A DNA stretch of 64,000 bases from Lepidurus packardi (taxonomy: Eukaryota > Arthropoda > Branchiopoda > Notostraca > Triopsidae), in assembly GCA_023053545.1 (NCBI GenBank), contig JAKZAN010000006.1, positions 6,515,001-6,579,000 on the forward strand, written 5' to 3'. The translations under genes were made by a program, and so were the position numbers. Below, piece by piece: positions 24,865 through 35,474 of this stretch (positions are counted from its first letter, which is position 1; every line of letters begins with the position of its first letter). Under the pieces are notes generated by a model. That model saw only the letters and a program-made list of their open reading frames with translations, was not told where the DNA came from and ran no database searches.

Positions 24865-27800
24865 TCATTTTTTGGATGTTGTTTTGGTAGGTTTGGAACT
24901 CTTTGAGACTTTCTCCTTCTCTTTCGCCGCTTTCTTAGCTTTATCGTCTTTGTTTCCACCGGTCAGGTTTTTCATCCCGGGGATAAAGTTAAAGTCGATC
25001 TTCAAGTCAGTCAAGCGTTTTTTTCGTAACTGCTGCTGTTCTGCCGAGTGGCGGCGCTGTTGCTGTGTCAAATAAGGGTTTGCTGAATCTTGCTTGTCCA
25101 AACCCCTTCGTTTCATCTCTTTGCTAACATCTTCAGGTAGGTCTCCATCATCTGGTATTTTGTTATAGCCAATTAGCGAGGAATGCTAAAAAAATCAACT
25201 CATTTATAAGAACAAGAAGGTAGAATAATACTACTTTCTGGAGTGTGAAACTTTGGCTCAGTGGTGTACTCGTGTGCAAGTTAGATACGGACGAAGATCG
25301 TTTGGGGTCCGATTTGAGATCCTCGTTACCATAGTTAGCATTCAACCATTCAGCCGAATGCGAAGCTCGAGGGTGAGAAACGTACGGTGTCTGACTTCGT
25401 TCTTTGAGAGAGCTGGGCTTCTGGGAGGGATTTTCTAGCTGACGTAAAAGTCGTTCGTTTTGGCGTGCCACAGCTTCGGCATCACGCAAAAGAGAGTCGC
25501 GTACGTTATATAAATCCGAGTTCTCGCTGCGCAGGGCTTCGTTTTCAGATAATAGGCTTCGTAGCAAATCTTGGGCTTCATTTGGAGGCAAATCGGATAG
25601 TCTCGGAGTCGGAATGGACGAATGGCCTGCTAGTGGAATATAAACAATATCTTTTCATAATAAAGTTATTGGGAGAAATTGGTAAGTATACCTTGATCAT
25701 GTGCTGGCTTTTTGGCCGTGGCTGTGCTGCGATGAGATCCCATGTCGACCAGCGAGCGCAGGTGCGCATTTTCTTCTTTCAAGGCAAGGACTTCACGTTT
25801 AAGACTGAGAATTAAGGCCTCGCGTGGATCCTGGTTATGAATAACAGAGTCAAGTTGAAGAGTTATAATGTGCTGGCTGTTTCGCAAGTTACCATGACAA
25901 TGACGGGTTTGTTTCGTATGTGCTTGGCACGGCCGGCATATCGCAACGTATTCAAAGTTTCATTAATGTTAAATTTTGCGGGCGAAATGCAAGCAATCAT
26001 TAAGGTAACTCCGTTGCCTGCCAAACTGTCAGCCAGCAACTTCGTAAGTTTGGAGTCTCGGTACGGAATGTGTGTGCTTCCTCGTTGCTTGCGGCTGTCG
26101 CTAAGTTGCGAAATGCAGTAACCCAACACCATCAAACTTTTATTGATGTTATTAGCTTCTTCCAAAGTTTTGCCTTGGCTATTGGTCTTTTTGGTCATCT
26201 CACTCCCTGCCAAATCCACGAAATTGATCTTGCCTTGCCGACTCAAATAGACCCCGTCTTCGGCCTGTTCAAATGTAATTGTATCGTATGAAATGGATCC
26301 ATCACTATGGGGTATGTCTCCACGTTACCTGTGCTTCGGAGATGACATGCACAGTTAGCATGGTATGACTTCTACTAGAATATTCATTCATATTATGGCT
26401 TCCAACCGCCCGGTTCCTCATGCCTGTATCCCAGTAGTTATTAATTTTTATTATATATATTATTATATATAATTTTTATAATTTGTAATAATTATATTTT
26501 ATAATAATAATAATAATTTATAATTATTATAATATATAATTTGTATTATATATTATTATATATTTTATATATATTTACCTTCTTCCAAGACTGCTAGCAA
26601 GTCGTCGAACTGCTCGCATTCTACCGTAAACAAGTTTTCGACATAAAATCCGCGTAGCTTCTTGGACCACCTAACAGCTAGCGGTTTCTTGGCTGTACCA
26701 GGATTGAGCAAATCTATAACCTTGGGGGGGGGGGGGGGGGGGGGGGGTGGATTTAATACTCTAAGGAAGATATCCCATTAAGCGAGTGTAGTTACTTTTT
26801 CATTATATATCTCTAGGAAGGACGCTTTCATGACAAATGTGAAATCTCGACGATCACGTAATTTGTCAAACAGATAGACGAAGCAACGATACACTAAGCC
26901 GTGGTCCTCAGAAAAAGGGTCAGGTTTGTCGTCGAACTGTGTGCAACAGGGACAGAAAGGGGTTAATAAATTTCCTTGACCTGTCTGCATGTTATATTGA
27001 TCATATATGACCTTCTGGCTTACCAAATGGGGTGGTCCCGTGAGTGTGTGCGTTTTCCCCGATCCCGTTTGGCCGTAACAAAAAACCGTGGTTGAGAAAC
27101 CTTCCGTAGCCATATCCAGCAAACGCGTTACGCCAGAATTTTCAAAGGCATCGCCTTGTTTGATACTGGGGTCCAATACCGCGTTAAATGTAAAGCTCTT
27201 GGGCCCTTGATCCGCTCCTGGACTGATGACGATCTGTTTTCGATGAGGAATGCCGACCACGTTGTCTTCTCCGTTTTTGGTTTCGCGCTCGCTCATGGGC
27301 CGAACCCTAACGACCGATTAACTGCGTTATACGTTACGTACAAATTCGTTTGGGGAGTAAGTACCGAACTACGACACTGATGTTGTCTATATTGTCTTCG
27401 GCATCGTTGAGAGAACTTAAGGAACCCGAGAAGCTTTTCTCCAATGATCCTGATCTAAATGCGTGGGAAATGAGTAATGCCTCTTGGACGACACAGTGAC
27501 CTTAATGATACATAGCATAGCATGCTATGTTAGACCGCATAAAGCATACGATAGCTTACAGCACGCAATGCGAAAACTCTGTTATGAGCTCCAAAGCCTT
27601 GTTGCTTGATTGGACCAACCCAACCCCAAGCCTACTTCCTTTAACACCCACGTTACACAGTGATATAATGCATTTGTGTTGCCAACTAAAGCATTGTTCA
27701 AAGAGGAAGAAGTTCGAAAAAACAACCCCGTGTTATATTCAGTGCGTGCGATAAGAACCAGACATTTCCCATAATAGCATGAGCAAATAGATGAATTACA

Positions 27801-28069
27801 GTACTACACGCATGCATATTCAAACGTTTGGGATATTTCGATTAAAAAAAAAAACAGAAAATTTACCCCTCTGCCGATCCGGAGCGCAGGACTTTGTCCG
27901 AACCATTATGTCGAGATGGCATGGGACTAGAACCAGATCTCTTCCCACTATTCACCTTGGACCCTTTTCTCGTTAGCGAACCTTGGCTACTCGTACTGGA
28001 ACTTAGGCTACTGGTATCTGGTGTAGATACGCGGTGGGGTGAACGCGAGGGTTCTCTTTTTAAACCCAT
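24865..28069 (-). CDS. KIF12: KIF12-like kinesin motor
   Basis: This is a plus-end microtubule motor of the kinesin superfamily; KIF12 is linked to cilia and epithelial polarity. Ten exons join in phase (28069-27867, 27454-27365, 27306-27024, 26936-26796, 26720-26579, 26423-26329, 26264-25893, 25830-25692, 25626-25235, 25185-24865), giving 725 residues. A Ser-rich 90-residue N-terminus precedes [12 protein letters not shown], the KIF12-type start of the motor. The P-loop is [18 protein letters not shown], switch [13 protein letters not shown] and switch II VDLAGSE, followed by [19 protein letters not shown] and [15 protein letters not shown] as neck. [14 protein letters not shown] begins the coiled-coil stalk, followed by a Ser/Pro-rich stretch and a basic Lys-rich tail. 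RVRPMS and the TLTGPP loop favour KIF12 over other kinesins. Intron 4 has an extraordinary C tract at its 3' end. Confidence 0.94.
26440..26578. repeat. AT-only low-complexity tract in KIF12 intron 5
   Basis: Roughly 135 bases composed almost only of A and T, in overlapping TAT, TAA and ATAT runs, fill most of the intron between exons 26720-26579 and 26423-26329. It is simple sequence with strong self-pairing potential. Confidence 0.9.
26724..26747. repeat. 24-base G run (C tract of a KIF12 3' splice site)
   Basis: Twenty-four consecutive G on the + strand. On the KIF12 coding strand this is an uninterrupted C tract ending three bases before exon 5 (C tract, then AAG, then GTTATAGAT). It therefore takes the place of the usual mixed polypyrimidine tract. 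Assembly of such a homopolymer may be length-inaccurate. Confidence 0.9.
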
Positions 28070-29489
28070 GCGGATCGCGAAAACACTTTTTTACCTATCA
28101 ACTGCTCGCCCTGTACAAGTAAACACTGCAGTATTGGTCTATTATTTAAACGTGCTGTATGAGTTTTGATAAGAGTGTTAGAGTGTAAGTGTGCTAGGCT
28201 TTGAAGTGCGCCGTGAACTGAGGAAACCCAGTGGCAGGCGTGTTCTAAGGTTGGTCCAGCAACCCAATCGATGGCATCCAGCAAGTCCCAACGGTTGAAA
28301 TATTCAGAACACCTGAGCCAGGGAAAACTAGTTCCAGAGCATGACCTTAGCGTTACGAGGTACTGTATTTCGTGCGACTGGAATGATCCTCGGCAAAAAG
28401 CTCTCGAATTATGCATCGTTGACCGGCCGTACCCAATCCAGGCCAGACGTATTTAGTTCGAATAAAATAATTTATAGGTAGTAGAGAACATGTACATGGC
28501 TTCCTCTTCAACCATTTCTCATGCTCTAGAGAAAAGTATTAAAGAAAGGCGTTATTTATTTTATACGCTTGCATTGACGTATTAACACGTGTATTTTCCG
28601 ATTCGCAGTAATGTTGATTAGTCTGGCGATCGCATCATTAGTTTTATGACGCTTTTAAACGTAACGACAAGTCAAAGGTAACAATCCAATGTTTGCAAAG
28701 AAGGTGATTAATGATGCAACCCTGCTTCTCAATGCGAAGTTCATTTCTTGACTCGCCCAATCTTCTTCCTTCACTTTCGTTGCGTCCTTGCAAATATAAG
28801 GTTCAAAGGAAACGAGATGTGTCGTTCTCTGTCGTGTTTTGTACTCATATTGATTGCCGAATTACCTGGACCAGCTCGCTTCGAATGCTCGCTTGTCATC
28901 GGCGACACCAAAGGACTCGGTTGTGGAAGCATTGTTGATTCGTTGCCATGAGAACGGGTATTTTTATAGCGAACAGGGTAGAAAAGAATACGTTAGAATT
29001 AGTCTTTTTTTAAAAAAATGAACTGTACTTTGGTTCGTCTTGACGACAGTTATTGCTACTATCCCTTTCTATAAACCTTCATTCCTCAGCTTGAAAAGGC
29101 TTTTTGATGCTCGTAATTGTAGTTATTTGCTGCAATAAAGCAAATCGAGTAGTCCAAGGAATTAAGATGATTGTTAAAAATCGAGATATTGTAAATTATT
29201 TTCTATATTTAGTCTTAAATTATCTATAAACAATTAATTGTTGCGTTCAATTCAAAGTAATGTTGGGCGAGGATTCGGCCTTGGGCGTTTTGAATAATTC
29301 TGATTCTGCCATTTTTTATTGTTGTTCAAAGTTTCGACTAGATGGCACTGTAGTTGTAATTCTCTTACTTTCGCTTCAATAGTCACTACCATATAGATCA
29401 TCCTTTCATTCTTCTTGTTCGCTTTGTTTTTGTTATGGTATGCATTTCGCAATTAGTTTGGGAAAGTTGTTCTAAGTAATCGTCTGATA
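28070..29489. other. Intergenic, divergent KIF12 / RNF185 promoters
   Basis: About 1.4 kb between divergent start codons. No conserved frame, RNA gene or repeat was recognised. Short open frames on both strands (28060-28456, 28711-28951) have no family resemblance. Confidence 0.5.
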
Positions 29490-30501
29490 ATGGCTGACGT
29501 AAGTCATGAGCCAACAGGTGTTCCTCTTGGTTCACAGAATAGTAGTGAAGAATCTGACAAACCAAGTAAGGAAGATGCCAAACCCCCACCAGAAGAATCC
29601 AAAGAAGCCGAAGAACCAAATTTCGAGTGTAACATTTGCCTGGATACAGCCAAGGATGCTGTCGTCAGTATGTGTGGCCACTTATTCTGGTAATTGCTAT
29701 ATTATTAATTCGCTTAGGGATGTGTATAAATAATGTCTTTTAATTATTCCAAAAACAGCTGGCCTTGCTTGCATCAGTGGCTGGAAACGCGTCCAAACCG
29801 TCAGATTTGCCCTGTTTGTAAAGCTGCTATCAGTCGTGATAAAGTGATTCCATTATATGGACGAGGAGGAGGAAAACAGGAAGATCCTCGAGAGAAATTA
29901 CCACCGAGACCTCAAGCACAGAGAACAGAGCCTGAACATGGTGGTGTAAGCAACAAGCTAAATCTAATTATACTAGACACGCTCAACGTCTTTATATAAG
30001 CTTTCACGAATGACTGAAAATCTAATTATACAGTGTGAAGTATATCTAGTACTAATTGAGTATAACTAGTAACTAGAGAGTTGCCAGTCACTAGTACTAA
30101 CTAGTACCAAGTAACTAGTACAAGTAGTAGTATAACTAGTAGTACTTGTAACTAGGTGTATAACTAGTATCTCGTGTTTCATTCTTATAGGGGTTCTTTT
30201 GTCTCCCATGTGCAATTTTAATTGTAGGGTTTTCCTAACTTTGGATTCGACGGTGGCTTCCAAATGTCGTTCGGTATTGGCGGTTTTCCTTTCGGGTTGT
30301 TCACTTCAACTTTTAACTGGGGGGAATTTGGCCGAACCCCAACAGGTAATGGTCAATTATTTGGTACCGTTAGTCGAATTAACTCTAATTCCGTTGCTGA
30401 TAGCTCATGGAAGTGCTCATTTGATTGACGAAGAGCGATTTTTATCCCAAATTTTCCTTTGGGTTGCTTTGCTGTTTATTGTGTGGCTGTTTATTGCATA
30501 G
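29490..30501 (+). CDS. RNF185: RNF185/RNF5-like ER membrane RING E3 ligase
   Basis: RNF185 and RNF5 are tail-anchored ubiquitin ligases of ER-associated degradation and also act on mitochondria. Exons 29490-29689, 29759-29945, 30228-30345 and 30404-30501 join in phase to 200 residues (human RNF185 192). After an acidic, Pro-rich N-terminus comes a C3HC4 [24 protein letters not shown], then [12 protein letters not shown] and [20 protein letters not shown]. The first Cys of the LFCWPC pair is built across the splice junction. The middle [15 protein letters not shown] is the RNF185 hallmark, and the C-terminus [20 protein letters not shown] holds two tail helices. It converges on B9D1 with a 237-base gap. 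Confidence 0.97.
30045..30176. repeat. Cluster of ACTAGT palindromes in RNF185 intron 2
   Basis: About 130 bases in which the palindrome ACTAGT or the half CTAGT recurs around eight times, interspersed with AGTA and ACTA pieces, so both strands read alike. It is an imperfect simple repeat that could fold on itself. It is inside the intron between 29945 and 30228. Confidence 0.85.
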
Positions 30502-30738
30502 TCTTTCGGTATCGATGTGTATATGCTAAAGTAATATGCCAAGTTTGGCCACATTCCTAACTACTATCAGACCTTTAGTCCCTTCAGATTAAAAATCTAT
30601 ATTGTACGATTACAAAGTGGGTCCCTTAATAAAATGTCCGCCTTCGAATCTGGTTAAACTTTTTTTTTACCCTCTCCTAATTATTTGCTAAATTTTTAGC
30701 ATTTTAATTTTGATAGTATATAAAAACTTGCGAACTTG

Positions 30739-31667
30739 TCAATTATGTTTCGTGTTTCTTCCTTCGAATCCCAGTTTTTGCAGATCCTTGGTCCGTATCT
30801 GATACTCGATGTCAATGAAACCTTGTGAAGCAACAAGCGTCACTTAAAAGTAGTTTGTAAATTACAAACTCTTTATGCTAAATAAAATATTACTGTCGCG
30901 TCCTTCTCCTCGTGCAACTACTCGAGGGTCGACAAACTCAGGTCTACGCCCAGTAAAGTAGGATACCAGCTTTTGTAGTGGCGAACTTGAAACCGGGATA
31001 AACATAGGAATTCTAAACAAATTTCCTTAATTTAATTATGTTTTATGTTTTGGTAATTTGGTCGGGTTTGCATCGTGATTTCAGCTTCAAACTTTAGTTC
31101 GTCAGGCCAGTAAAAGCCAATAGGTACATTGACGATCGTGTTTAATCAGATCACTGAAATCAGATGAATGTACTCGATCAAGTTAGTGTCGGGTGCGGTA
31201 CCTTTTCTCACATTTTCCAGGACTTGTTGGCAAGTGGCAAACTCCGTACCCGCGTATAACATCATTACCAAACAAATCTGGTCCGTAAACGCTGAGCGCA
31301 AGTTGCGGCCCTACCATTACTCATCGTTATTTGTTTATTTTTTTTGACCTTATTAAATAACCTACATCCGTACGGGTTGGTACTTCTAAATGTCAGCTCC
31401 AAGGGAAAATTCCATACGAACGATGCTTTCTCATCAGAGCTTTTTTTGGAAGTCTGTGTAATCCCATCTTCTATGCCCTAAAATGAATCAGATCATCCCG
31501 TAAAATAGAATTAGTCAATAATGTTTTCTTACCGCAATTACGGACCAATCTGGTCCGTAAACGTAGGTCAATTTCACGTACAAGTCGTCAACACCAGGAA
31601 AAGAGCCACTTTTGATTTGCCCGATCCCGGAAACTAGGAAAAAAGAACTGTGTACTGAAGAGTTCAT
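30739..31667 (-). CDS. B9D1: B9D1, B9-domain transition-zone protein
   Basis: B9D1 (MKSR1) with B9D2 and MKS1 forms the B9 submodule of the ciliary transition zone and works with tectonics. Exons 31667-31533, 31477-31366, 31310-31202, 31012-30894 and 30842-30739 join in phase to 192 residues (human 204). None is long, so the gene is easy to miss. Matches run the whole length: [134 protein letters not shown] and [10 protein letters not shown]. The B9 domain covers nearly the entire protein. B9D1 rather than B9D2 is supported by [20 protein letters not shown]. The open stretch near 31050-31140 is intronic. Confidence 0.96.
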
Positions 31668-32394
31668 TATTTTGTCTAACCTGGACTAGTTACTACGTTG
31701 AAATTCGGTGGGGGTTTTTCGTTATGGTTGACCGTTGCTATGGTACCGATTTACCTTTGTTCAAAGCAAAGCGGGCACCTGGATACCGTCATTGCATGAA
31801 AAACTCCGCACTAATTTCTCCCCCTCCAGGTAGATGATAGAGCGTTTTCGGTTCAGGTGAAAAGGAAGAAGAAAAACGTTTATCGAAGCACCGTTTTAGA
31901 GAAATTCATGCGTTTCGACCTCCTACAATTCTGATTTGAAAATGGGTGGAAAATTATATTGCGTACGTGCATTTATATGAAGAATTGCAGTAATGAAGAA
32001 CGTGGGGTACATAAAGTTTATAGTGTAAGTACTGGGAAGTATTCCAGAAATTTACGCTTTTTTGCAATAGCTTTTCTTATTTCTATTCGTGTAAGAACTT
32101 AGGATGCGAGCTGAGCTGCTTTGTTTAATTAGCGATTAGCTAACCGCAGTTTTTGCCGCCTAGATCAAGAAGCGGCACCGCTAGGAATGTAATCCAGCAA
32201 GGTATTCCCTCTGTAATAAAGGAGACTCAAACAGAAACGTTATTTGCCTCGAGAATACAAGGTTGGCAACCACAACTTAACGCGCCTACGGCCAAGATCA
32301 ATTTACGACGATCAAGATTATAGTTACTGGATTGTGCTGCATAACAACTTCTAGGTTGGACTTTGCGTATTATTGAAATTTTTTGTTTTTCCGA

Positions 32395-33050
32395 TGTTTT
32401 ACTTTTCTTGTGAAATTACGTGCCCCCCAAAAATTATTTAGCACTTAGTTTTCCTAGTCTGTAGGAATTCTTGTTCTCTGAATTCTCTTAGTTCGAAAAA
32501 TTTGATTCTAAATGTATGCAAATGAGATACTTTGCTTCCCACGGAATTGCTTATTTATTGTATCAAAACGTTCCAAGCAATATCTAGTTTCCGTAAATTC
32601 CATTTTCATTGTATGATTTTTAATTCTTGAAATAAAAGCACAAATTTGGCGTTTTCTAAATTATCCGCTAAGTGTCCTGTACTTCGGTTCAACTTTGTGT
32701 GCTATTGTATTTTTTTTTAAGAACTGAGTAGAATTGTAACGTGTGCTTTTGCAATCTTTTGCATTTCTTGTAAAATTTATTCCTCACAAACATTGCTCTA
32801 GCGCTCCCAAATCTTTTGGAATCCTTTTTCTGTGACCAGCTCCAAAGATTGGATTCTAAAATGATACAAATGAGTTGTTTGGCTCTCCCCCACCCGCCCC
32901 GGAATGCCTTATTTGCTTGTTTCTTGTACCCAAAATGTTCCCCGTAGAATTTACTTTCCAAAAGTGTCAATTTTTGTTGTACAGTTTGTAATTTTACAAA
33001 TAAAATAAAAAAATTTTGGTAATTTTTCTAGGCTTTTAAAAATTCTGCTA
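32395..33050. repeat. Diverged tandem duplication, unit about 300-340 bases
   Basis: A segment at about 32395-32690 aligns by eye with about 32740-33050. Shared anchors in the same order are TTTTCTTGTGAAATT versus TTTCTTGTAAAATT, GATTCTAAATGTATGCAAATGAG versus GATTCTAAAATGATACAAATGAG (in part), CGGAATTGCTTATTTATTGT versus CGGAATGCCTTATTTGCTTG, and a closing AATAAAA with GGCGTTTTCTAAA versus GGCTTTTAAAAAT. Identity is partial, so the duplication is old. Family unknown. Confidence 0.7.
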
Positions 33051-33392
33051 AAAAGGGTGTGGCCTACGCAAAAGGACGAATCCTTTTAGGGGTTCGGCCA
33101 AAAAGTGGGCGTGGCTCCTTTTCAAGCTAGAAAAGCGTTTTCAGGGCTTTACTCCATATGTAATAATGCTGTATCAAGGAGGTCCCCTTCAAAAATCAGG
33201 AAAAATTGAAAGCCTCGCCCCTTTTCCCTGTTCCCAACTCCCCTGCTGGGTTTCGTATCCCCGATATTCGAGCTCGTGATGCCGAAGCTTCACAATTTCG
33301 AGTATAGCTATAGGAACCTTGCAGAGAAGGCATGACAGAGAAAGAGAGCCATTTAATATTTCTTTTTTTTTCACGAAATATATTTTTTTATG

Positions 33393-33455
33393 AAACAAAC
33401 TGGGTTTCGAACCCACGACTTCACAGTCTTGCGCCTTATCCACCTTGGTCATACG
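33393..33455 (-). other. tRNA-like sequence (degenerate tRNA or SINE head)
   Basis: On the minus strand there is an A-box-like TGACCAAGGTGGATAAGGCG, then GTGAAGTC, then a perfect B box with T-stem GGGTTCGAAACCC (33402-33414). The spacing is tRNA-like. However, the acceptor arms do not pair (TTTGTTT has no partner) and the anticodon stem is not five base pairs with a seven-base loop. It is therefore not a functional tRNA by eye. A tRNA-derived SINE head or a decayed tRNA are the two options. Confidence 0.4.
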
Positions 33456-35124
33456 CTTTTATTCAGCTTGTGTTGAACACTTATAAATACAATGAGTTGA
33501 CAAAAAATGGTCTAGGGTATTATGGGTAGCATCCATATTTTCTTCGATTTACAAATGCAGGACGGTTCGCTTATAGCCATACATTGTATTCTCGAGAGTT
33601 GCCTTACTATATGGTATTTCTTTGTGTTTATTTTCAGATTTAATAAAAATCACTAAAAAAATAATTCCAAGGTCATGGGTTTGCTGTAAATTATTTTTAT
33701 TATAAGCTCACACATACAATATACATTTGCATATGGTCCGTACAGTCCTTAGTTTAAGTAATATTTAAAAGACTTGGAATTCGTCAAGTATGCAGAAGTA
33801 ACATAACCAAATTAATAACACCAAGGACGGCGTTGGACAGCATTGATTACACTGCCGATACTTATCCCCAGGAATTTCTGCCTTGAAGTTTCTCTATAAT
33901 ATTGTTATTGTACTTCGAAACGCTCGAGTTACTTGAATGTGAATTGTGAGCAAAACATTGAGCGGGGTAAAACGTGAACGACGAATAGTATACAGCGCGA
34001 ATCATTAGGCAGGGCTAAACAGAATTAAACAGGTTATAAAGTTATAAGTTGAGTTCTAAAGTAAAACCTGCGTTATAATGTCCACTTAGTTAAACTGTTC
34101 AGTTCTAAGGCTAAAGACAAGTTATAAGCACTAAAAAGTTTTAAACTTTATTTTTTGGGTTGTGAGTGGTACGAAGTTAAAACGAGTTGCGAACCCCTTG
34201 TTTTGCAGCCTAATGGCTATAACTCGTGAATCGCGTATATTTTTTGGGAAGAAGCACATTCTAATCTTTGCCTTACACCGCAGACTCCGTGGGGAGGAGC
34301 TCACGACAACAAGTGTCTTGAACGTATCCCTAGATTCATCCATAGCGAAAAAGGAGGGAAAGAGAGTAGTTAAAAGAAAGAATATAAAGGATAAGAAGGA
34401 ATTACACAAACAGAAGCAAAGACAAACCAAATAGCTAAACAGGTTTGATTTGCACTAGAAGGAGCATACCGTATATATTCAAGTAAAACGCTGTCCGAAT
34501 ATAACGCGAGGGGTATGAATTTAGTAGAAAAAAGAGCAAAATTACAAGACGTGAGTATATATAACGAGAAGGTTAAGTTATGTATTTTCCTAAAATCCAT
34601 AGAATTCATTTTCAGAGTTATCAAAACACTAGCTTACTGTTTTTTTTTTTTTTTAAAGTAAATAAATAGATGTGCAAACAATACCGCTGTGTAAACAACA
34701 GCGCTGTTCTTAGGATTCGGGGATACCGAACTGGACTCGAATACATCGCGAATTCGGACTGGTATCTATAGTGCGATCGCTATGAATATCAATCATTCTA
34801 TCTAAAATTACAGTCAATCCAATCTGAAAATCAATCCAAAAGCATTAGGACTCAGTTTCTTATGACTATATATACAGATATGGTTTTTAGCTACTTCTAC
34901 ACTACATTGCCGCAGCGATGTTGCACTCTCCCGGCAAAAAAAGCACTTATTAGGCGCTCCTCTGTAATCAAAATAACCCCACGTGTTTATTTTGCTGTTT
35001 TTTTAAACATATGACTTTTGGGGAAATAGGGACTGGTTGGGATATTAGAAGACAAAAGTGAACTGGAAGCACCCTTCTAAAAAAAAGCTTAGTATTCGAA
35101 CCAGAAAAACAGAAAGCGAGAATC

Positions 35125-35416
35125 ATGAGTTTAGCTTCGAGAATAACTCTTATCGGCTCCTGTGCTGTGACTGTTGGGATAATTACTTACGTCCACTACA
35201 GACAAAGTGCTGACAGGTAAGCTACCTTTTCGGAATTTTACAGGTTATTGCAGCATTTACTAATTGTGCATTTACAGAGAAAAGCTACATGAAGGAATCA
35301 TTCGAGATGTTGAGCGTCAAAAAGTGAAGGCACTGAATGAGAACCACCACCCAGTTTTGGAAATAACTAATGTTCAGAAAATTACACAAACATCTGAGCA
35401 GAGAAACCTAACATAA
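35125..35416 (+). CDS. PET117: PET117 cytochrome c oxidase assembly factor
   Basis: PET117 is a small mitochondrial inner-membrane protein that couples heme a synthesis (COX15) to cytochrome oxidase assembly. Exons 35125-35216 and 35278-35416 join in phase to 76 residues, close to the human 81. The N-terminus MSLASRITLIGSCAVTVGII is a basic amphipathic start with one hydrophobic span. It is followed by THY-like YVHYRQSADR, then the family core REKLHEGIIRDVERQ (human LRDGVIRDIERQ). The tail is divergent. The gene is too short and too split for long frames, but the core motif and size make the call solid. Its stop is 58 bases from the SAS-6 stop on the other strand. Confidence 0.88.
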
Positions 35417-35474
35417 AGTGTCAAATCGCGGACTAATAAGTTTAGAGTTGTAAACTTGTAGCTTACTGAATAAA

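Larger units (their letters stand above)
31668..35124. other. Gene-poor stretch between B9D1 and PET117
   Basis: About 3.4 kb in which I find no supported gene. It holds a diverged tandem duplication (32395-33050) and a tRNA-like sequence (33393-33455). Next to the latter is a G-rich patch with repeated GTGGGCGTGGC-like words (33055-33120). The B9D1 and PET117 promoters must lie at its two ends. The open frame at 34162-34434 is Lys/Arg-rich and unrecognised. Confidence 0.55.

Noticed and set aside
25831-25892. Alternative tiny intron of about 20 bases in KIF12
   Set aside because: It is too short for a spliceosomal intron. A 62-base intron ending AACCAG gives the conserved DPREALI neck instead.
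31050-31140. Protein-like open stretch ([16 protein letters not shown]) in the B9D1 region
   Set aside because: It lies in a B9D1 intron. Joining 31202 directly to 31012 restores the family sequence [12 protein letters not shown] in phase, so this stretch is excluded.
34162-34434. Lys/Arg-rich 90-codon plus-strand frame
   Set aside because: It opens with a non-ATG start and has low complexity. The minus strand is also open over the same bases.
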